Assembly (NCBI GenBank): GCA_019722365.1
Contig: JADFUC010001903.1
Coordinates: forward strand, 186,001-250,000
DNA length: 64,000 nucleotides
DNA from: Lithospermum erythrorhizon
Lineage: Eukaryota; Streptophyta; Magnoliopsida; Boraginales; Boraginaceae
Reading direction: 5' to 3'
The notes under the pieces are model-generated. The model was not told where the DNA came from, searched no databases, and saw only the letters and a list, made by a program, of their open reading frames with translations. Positions 57,233-64,000 of this stretch are shown piece after piece. Within the stretch, counting starts at the first letter, position 1; each line of letters opens with the position of its first letter. The translations under genes were made by a program, and so were the position numbers.

Positions 57233-59640
57233 CATTATGTCTATAAAAGCTCTAACAAATGAATACTTACCAAAACTAAGATGAAATATGACGCTGACAA
57301 AAGTAGAATATTTAGTTATTTGTTGAGCTTGTTTGAAATGAGAAAACCCATCAAGATTCAGCAGCACATAGTACTAACAAAGGATATTAATGCGTGATTA
57401 ATATGAACTAGTTGTTGGACTGAGTCCTACACCTTATTTTAATGATGAATTAAACAATGATTTACTATCTAACTTGTGTGCTTAATTGATTTATTTCATA
57501 GGCATGTTAGAAAGGTGCTTGTCGGATGCAAAGTTGATATTGATATCAAATAAGCACAATAGCAAAGAGACGTAGAACAATGAAGAAATGTCATAGGGTT
57601 TCAAGGTGATTTTTGCAATGCCAAAATATGAGTATGAGTGAGATAGAAGAAGAATCGACCGTACAAAGCTTCAAAGTGAAGAATGGCGATGAAGATGGGT
57701 CAAATAGGTCATGAAAGGACCAAGAAGAAAGAGATTCGCGAAGAATCGAGATAGGAAGAGGCAGTGCTTTGGATGCGGCCAGAGATTGAGTAAAAGTTAT
57801 GGAGCACGAATCTTCTTTTCTTTTCTTCGTCTTGATTGAAGTTCTTATTTGGGAGATATTTTTTCAAATCATTTTTTACTAAAAGATCTTGTAAGTTTGA
57901 TATTTTTAGAATGTGTGTCAAAAAAAAATATTTTGAAATTTTAATGTTATTAAAACTGGGGTTTGAATTCATTTTTATTAAAGGGTTTGAAAAGAGCTTT
58001 CAACGCTTTTTGAATCGTCTAAATCGGGCTATAGCGGAAATGCGATTTTAAGTTTATGGCACTTCATCGAGACAATCGAGACCCGGGGGGTCTCGATGAG
58101 TCGATGATCGAGTTTTTTCTTTGTTTTTCTGTTTAGACCCAGCCGAGACTGGGCTCTCGATGAGATCTCAAATAGGTGTAAAACTAGCCGTTTTTGTGGA
58201 TTTTAACTCCATTTCACAAATCACTTTAAATACCGTCTTCCAAACTCTTCCCCAACTTTTCCCAAGCAATTCTAAATGTTTTTATACTCATTTCTCATCT
58301 TTAAAACACCAAATCTCGAAACGCATAGGCTTTAATTGTGATTTATCAAAGTGAGTTTGGTTTGTCTTAAACTTTGAAATGAGAAATGGAAACTAAGGCA
58401 TTCGAGGTGTTTGATGAAATGCTCGAAAATGGGGGAGTTCAAGAGCTTCAAAGTCTTATCTACTTTCGACAAGGAGTTGAATGACTTGATGTATTATCTA
58501 TAATGTAAGGAGTTATAAATTGTGCCAAAATTGTAATTCTAATGCAGCTCATTGAGGTATTTAGATTGGATAAAACAACAATCTACATTCTATAAAGAGA
58601 TGTCGTTAAAGTTTAAGAATTTGTTCTTCACCTGAGGCTTGAGGTCAAGTGTTGGCTGAGGCTTACTCGAGCTAGGAATCGATAGATTGTCATGGTGTTG
58701 AGGCTAGTGCTCAGAGAGGCAATAGGACATAGAGTGCTTTCGAGTAGAGGGGTGCATCTCGACTTGATTGAGTTGAAATCTAGGGTGTGTCCTTGGGTTG
58801 CTTAGAGGTGTACTAACGAGGGAGTTAGGAGCTAAGAGATAAAAATCACAGGTTGAGGCTTGGGTTCCTAACGAGGAGTTAGGAGTTGAAATCTGGTGAA
58901 TTCCTTGGGTTCTTGTGGTATGAGAGAGGTTATGAGCTAAGAGTTGTAAGTTGGTTTGGGCTTCACCAACATTTGAACAAAGCGCCATCTAGTGGATTCT
59001 GGTGAAAGCCTAAGGTGAGGAGCCTTGGAGATTTGAGGATTAGCAATTGGGCACCAAGTGAAAATGTCGAGTTTGCATCTTAACTCCGTACTCTTTGCTT
59101 TATTGCATATTATATATATGCTAGAATTGCCGAGTTAGTTATATGCTAGTTTATAAGCGCTTATTGAATATGTCGGCATATAATTGAATATTGACTAGGT
59201 GATATGTCAAGTTTAATCGAACTAAAATAGAATATCTATGTTGATCTTAATTGATATTCATGATTAGGATAGTTTGATTTGATCAATGAACTTGTTATTA
59301 TATTACTTCCGATCATATCATAATTAAACTTGCTATCAAGAATATCTTAACTCACTAGTATATCTATGTATTGGATTGTGAGCATGCTTAATAGATTGCT
59401 AGAATTGATCGATAGCCATGAATGGACTTAATCGTATTATGCATGGAATGACTTAATGTTAATATTAGTCAAAATGAGTTTTGGATGTTTTGTACTTTAT
59501 AATGATTACTAGATCGTTTATTGTTTCATCTTTTATCTAGCATTCATTTGAGAAGTGTTATTTTAATCTCTTCATTTGTTTACAAATTGCTAAAGTTAAC
59601 GATAACGATTGAAACTTGAATTAAAGTTTGTATAAGTCGA
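57233..59640. other. Repeat-rich intergenic region with LTR-like segment
   Basis: No coding region supported. 58060-58165 has ATCGAGACCCGGGGGGTCTC, GATGAGTCGATGATCGAG and GGGCTCTCGATGAG, resembling the CGAGACC/GGTCTCGATG head of the 17.0 and 19.25 kb LTRs, so a related LTR fragment may be present. 58620-58980 repeats GAGTTAGGAG and GCTTGGGTTC phrases. No gag or pol remnants recognised. Confidence 0.35.
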
Positions 59641-61860
59641 AAAGTCTTGACCTCTTAGTCCTGCTACGCCCCTCTAAGGGCGTCATATAGGCTATGGTAG
59701 TAAGTATAGAATAAATGCCTGATACAATCACAATGGTAGATTGAACAAACAAAAGTAACCATTTAACACTTGGAGATCAAACCATACAGGGTTTAAAGTA
59801 TTAAATTTGGACACTGAGTCACCAAATCGATGGATGACTCAAATTTAAAAGACCCACTTGTCATAAATAAACGTAAAACAATATACATACGAGAAGAAGA
59901 ACATTTTTAAGAAAATGATCCGTTGTGGAATTTACTAACCACACAAAACAACCAGAATACAACAATTTTCCAAAGTACAAAACGACAACCACATTATAGT
60001 TTGAAAATTAGAAATAACAACAATATAGAAATTCAAACTACAATAAAAAAACAACAAGATTGTGAGGATCTCGACCCATAGCATACCCTAGGCACTAAGG
60101 CACGTCATGACGATTCGAAAGCGGTGAAGCGCCTGTCGGCTTTGGCACAAATAAAATGCCGCCCGGGCGAATAAGGTGTAGGCTGCGAGCTTATTGACTC
60201 ACTTATCTCAAAGGTGAAATTAACCCTTTCCAACAAATGGCATGTATATAAGTAGTTAAATTCGAATAAAATAGATAGATCTTGAGAATACTATACGACT
60301 CGAGAATATAATAAAATAAAAAATATATCATGGCATTTTATGAAATCGTACTTGCATCATAAAAGTATACTAATAGAGCATTTCTATGTTCATAAATTCA
60401 TAGGTCAACTAAGCATCGCATTCTGGCCAAGAACATCAACTATAAGTAAGCGCTCTCGAAAAGCAGTGGCCAATGATACCCAGGCTAATCCTTGACTACA
60501 CCCAGCGAACACTAATACTGCTGAGCCACAACTTTAAACAACTCAATCAGCTGGCACTAAATCCAGGTTTTCAACAAATAAGAGCGCCTACAACCAACCC
60601 CAACTGCGGGGAGAAACTTATGCCCGTTGGCTGTTAAACAACCTTTCATGTAGAGCAAATACACCAGCGCTCGTACCGAAGTACAAAAGGCAATCTTGGA
60701 TTGTACAACTTCGGCATATACTTGCAAAAATACCACATACAACCCAACTACTCCAACCAATAATCATGTAAAACAATCAAAACAAAATATAGATAAACAT
60801 GTTCCACGATTATCGCAAATTGACACATTCACGTGGAAGTAAACTAATCTGTACCCGTGAGATAAATACTCACATTGGCTAGAAATATTAAAATCCTCGC
60901 CTAATTAATCCAAGTGTCTATTCCCACGCTCCACGCCTAACCACAAACACCCGAAAAATTACAATTACTACGTACTACCATTTTAACTCCATTTGAATAT
61001 ATTTCTAGTCATTTAAACATCCATAATTCAAAACAAATAGCAAACCACTTTATAAATTTCCAATTTTTAAAATCTAGCCTTCTTATACCTCCTTAGCTAT
61101 TGTAAAAATACAACTTTTACTTGTTTAACTCCAATTTTTTTTTTGATTTAAAATCATGTTTTAGTAATTAAATCACCAAAATAGTAAAAAAAATTAAATC
61201 ACTCCAAGATTGTTCCGAGGTACCCACGGTACAGTTTCAAAACTCTAAATGTAATATTTCTATTTTTCTCAAAGGTTTGATATTTATTTCATATTTTACA
61301 CACTTTCTAGCCATGTAACTTCCAAAAATCATAATAAATACAAAACGACATAAAAATCAAAACTTTCTTTCATAGGTCAACTCTCTATGACAAAACTTAT
61401 TTAAAAACGAAATTTTATAATTTTTGAAACATATTTGCTATTTATTTTCTATTTCTTATAGAAAACAATCAGTAGAAAACAAAATCAACCCCATAGATAA
61501 TATGATTATTCTTCAAGGATTTACTCCTAAAATATTCCAATATATCGGTCATAACAAGATATGGTTTTTAATCCACCGTTAATTATATAAAAATTCAATC
61601 TTTAACAACATAACCATTTTTCTCCAAATTTCTCCAATTATAAAACAAAACAAAACATGATATTGACACTTTAAGACATGAAAAGTAAAGTTTAAGAGTT
61701 GTTTCTTGTACCTTGGATGATTAGATGATTGAAAGAACACTTAAAGTTTGGATCTTAGATAAAACCTCACAAAGTAAAATGAAGAAAAATACAAAGGGGT
61801 TGGGAAGTGACACAGAAGTAAAGTGAGGGTTTGGATGTTTGGGGGTATTTATTAATAATA
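59641..61860 (-). mobile_element. Probable LTR-retrotransposon-derived DNA, reverse orientation
   Basis: On the reverse strand the text runs through TGACGTGCCTTAGTGCC, ATGGGTCGAGATCCTCACA and a GTGAGTCAATAAGCTCGCAG phrase, similar from memory to long LTRs of plant Ty3-type elements. The frame at 60557-60760 is not convincing as protein. No partner LTR or Pol is inside the window, so this is an inference. Confidence 0.3.
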
Positions 61861-62999
61861 GTTATGAAAAAAAAAAAAAATTAAATTTTTTCGGTGGTGA
61901 TTGGGACCGGGAATAGTATAATTTTTTCGATGATGATATTATTTAAGTAAAAATTTTTGAGCCGAATTTCATTTATAATTTAGAAGTGTTTCTTATTGGA
62001 AGAATTTTATCTTTGAATCGGGTTCGTGGAGATTTAGAAATGCGATAAGCGGGGAATTAACGAGAAACGGTGGGACTTCGTTTTTTTTATAAATATCTTA
62101 TGACTTATCCTCCACATCATAAAACCAAGTCATCATCTTAAATGCTTGTTCCATTTTTGGCGAAATATTTACCTCCCCTTAAAATTTCATTTTATTTCTC
62201 TTCGATTGTCGACAATTTCGAGAGATCGGTTGTAGAATATTGTTCTCTCCCGTCATTCTATTCGAGGATAAGGTAACAATTTCAAGTCAGTCTTCGAGGA
62301 TATTTCTTGGGTTTTGACATAGTTGACTTTACAGTTGACTTTTTCATAATTGAATTTTATGATAAATCTTAGTTGGTTATGGGTTACGTGGCGTATTGAA
62401 TGATGAATTTGTGATTTAGAATCGTTTGAGAGGACGTTATGAATTGAGAGTTGACTTTTAGGTTTTCGTTGACTTTTTATGATGATATTTTTATAAGACT
62501 TTAAATGTGTATATATTGGGACCTTATTATGGTTGTTATGATGTTAAATTGGTGATTTAAAATTGATTAAAGGGTGTTATGTTGAAAAAGTGTAATTCGA
62601 GTTGAGTTATAAATTGATATTTCGGAGTATAGATTGATGAGTATGGACTTGATGATTAGTTAGAATAACTTATAAGTCGATTTGTAATGAAAGTGATAAA
62701 GATGGAATTGCGGGGGAATCGATTGGGTTGTGTCAGATGGGATTATAATTCGATAGTTTGCTCCGTCATGTTGGAAATTTGTTTAGAGATAGTTCCCACT
62801 GGGAGTTGGTTATGTATCTTCCTGACAGCAGGTATAGTAGTAGGTGCTTGATTATACTTTACGGGTGTTGTTTAGAAACGTTGATAGTGGAGAGAAAGGT
62901 TACCTTGGTGTTTTCGCGAAGGTTTTGAGTAGCTAACGAGAGAGGTGAAATCTTTTTATCACCATGGGTGTTCTTTACGTCTCACTTTAAATTGTGTGA

Positions 63000-63130
63000 A
63001 CATGTTATTGTGATATGATTATGTGAGAATAATATACCTGTTCATTGTGATATGATTATGTGAGGGAATGATATACATGTCGTTGTGTTATGATTACGTG
63101 AGAATGAATATGCATTATGGTGTTATATGA
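63000..63130. repeat. Tandem repeat, about 50-bp unit
   Basis: Three to four imperfect copies of TTGTGATATGATTATGTGAG plus AATGATATACATG, starting near 63005, 63044, 63083 and 63120. Confidence 0.7.
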
Positions 63131-63439
63131 TTATGTGATTATGTGCATTGGCGTTGAGATTGCTTGAGGGTGAAGTAATGGCTTGAACTCCCAACTTATA
63201 TTTTTGATTTACGTGGCATGCAGTTTGTGGCCTTGTTGGCGGTTGTGTTTATTCTGATTGTGGGGTGTTTTAGGCGTGATGGCTTGGATATTGTTTAGGA
63301 GTAGAGTAGGCGGTTATTGAGGAGGTGATGGTTGGGGAGTTATCTGCGGCTTGAGGTGACTTGAGTATCGAGGGGGGTGACACATAGTTGGGATTAGTAG
63401 GAATTAGGTGACTCTCCTTCGCTTGCGAGGATATGTGGC

Positions 63440-63890
63440 TATTGGCCTATCACTGCGGTATAAGCGTGCGGTTTGGCCTTATACTTGGTATAAGAGCGGT
63501 ATGACATTTTGATCGCTTTCTTTACGTGTGCGTTGTCGGTGTATTTTTATGCCTACGGTATAGCGTGCGGTTTGGCCTTATACTTAGGTATAAGGCGGTA
63601 TGAGTCTTTTGATCCTTTCTTTGTGCATTGTCGGTGTGGCCACATACTACGGTATGGCGTGCGGTGTGCCTTATACTTGAGGCCTTATAAAATGAGGTGT
63701 GCGCTTCTTAGTGTATAAGAGGCGGTGTACACTTATACTTAGTGTATGGAAGCGGTGTGCCTTATCACCCCAGTCGCATGAGTGCGTGTGCCTTATACTT
63801 TGTGTATAAGTGCGGTGTGCACTTATACTTTGTGTATAAGTGCGGTTTTGGCCTTATCTTTGCGGTATAAGTGCGGGGGTGATTATTGAT
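63440..63890. repeat. Tandem array of GGTATAAG/TGCGGT units
   Basis: Many imperfect copies of CGGTATAAGTGCGGT and TTGGCCTTATACTTTGTGTA in tandem, with variants such as GGTGTGCACTTATACTT; CACTTATACTTTGTGTATAA is repeated late in the array. Each unit can pair with itself (TATAAG against CTTATA), so transcripts would form hairpins. No frame runs through it. Confidence 0.8.
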
Positions 63891-64000
63891 TAGTCCATTC
63901 TAGCAGTAGGCAGTTGAGTATATGCGCATTAGAGGTTGAGCCTCTTTGGTGGGGATATGAGAGATAGGAGGTTTGCGATGACTAGAGTTTTTAGTCGTTG

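Larger units (their letters stand above)
61880..64000 (+). mobile_element. Probable long LTR (Ty3-type) truncated by window end
   Basis: The region is non-coding, has leader-like GC-poor sequence with repeated GTTGACTTT phrases (62325-62475), then tandem blocks at 63000-63130 and 63440-63890. The pattern GTGCGGTTTGGCCTTATACTT repeated in long arrays is what I expect in long plant LTRs. The element continues past the right edge, so its identity is not proven. Confidence 0.35.

Noticed and set aside
60557..60760. Reverse-strand 67-codon frame as retroelement protein
   Set aside because: No matching domain and no neighbouring coding remnants; LTR-like surroundings.
1..64000. CRISPR arrays, bacterial operons, phage genes or an organelle insert
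   Set aside because: No spaced repeat arrays of that kind, no operon-like gene packing, and no chloroplast or mitochondrial gene text seen; the window is plainly plant nuclear.
1..64000. tRNA or rRNA genes
   Set aside because: No sequence with convincing A and B boxes plus cloverleaf stems was found by eye; the TTGAACTCAAACCTC phrase near 24890 is repeat DNA without the rest of a tRNA.

Overview
The window is nuclear DNA of a flowering plant, a eudicot, possibly an asterid; the species cannot be fixed from the sequence. Reasons: multi-exon genes with GT-AG introns, plant-only families (ZF-HD, OVATE, IDD, FLA, CYP721A), AT-rich intergenic DNA, and remnants of Copia, hAT, LINE and Stowaway-like elements.

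Layout. 0.7-1.65 kb (-): ZF-HD transcription factor. 3.3-6.2 kb: eroded Copia-type LTR element. 7-10.1 kb: TGGGCC-rich stretch, then a T-rich tandem-repeat block that runs up to the next gene. 10.2-14.8 kb (+): 18-exon ERDL6-type vacuolar sugar transporter with an apparent frameshift in exon 13. 16.0-20.0 kb (+): a membrane-anchored plant-specific gene ('erythronate-4-phosphate dehydrogenase family' in databases), frameshifted and split by a second LTR element. 22.0-23.5 kb (-): SEC14/CRAL-TRIO lipid-transfer protein. 24.7-25.2 kb: long imperfect inverted repeat. 25.5-27.5 kb: hAT relic. 29-36.6 kb (+): EXA1-type GYF-domain translational repressor with a visible eIF4E-binding motif. 38.9-39.8 kb (-): small single-pass membrane protein. 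42-43.6 kb: second hAT-like relic. 45.8-46.6 kb (+): OVATE family protein. 47.1-47.7 kb: LINE reverse-transcriptase relic. 49.3-50.3 kb (+): decayed INDETERMINATE DOMAIN zinc-finger gene. 51.0-52.9 kb (+): CYP721A-type P450. 53.3 kb (+): small ubiquitin-like protein. 55.1-56.1 kb (-): fasciclin-like protein. 56.4-57.2 kb: hAT-like non-autonomous element. 57.3-64 kb: repeats, ending in LTR-type DNA with tandem arrays.

The genes are independent plant genes, not a pathway cluster. From memory, the ZF-HD, ERDL6, split gene, SEC14 and CYP721A genes match neighbours on Arabidopsis chromosome 1 (about At1g75130-At1g75240), so this looks like an old conserved block invaded by transposons. I see no convincing new biological system. 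The most useful observations are three conserved genes caught at different stages of decay (transporter, split membrane gene, IDD gene), the motif content and in-frame repeat of the GYF gene, and several unexplained repeat structures.
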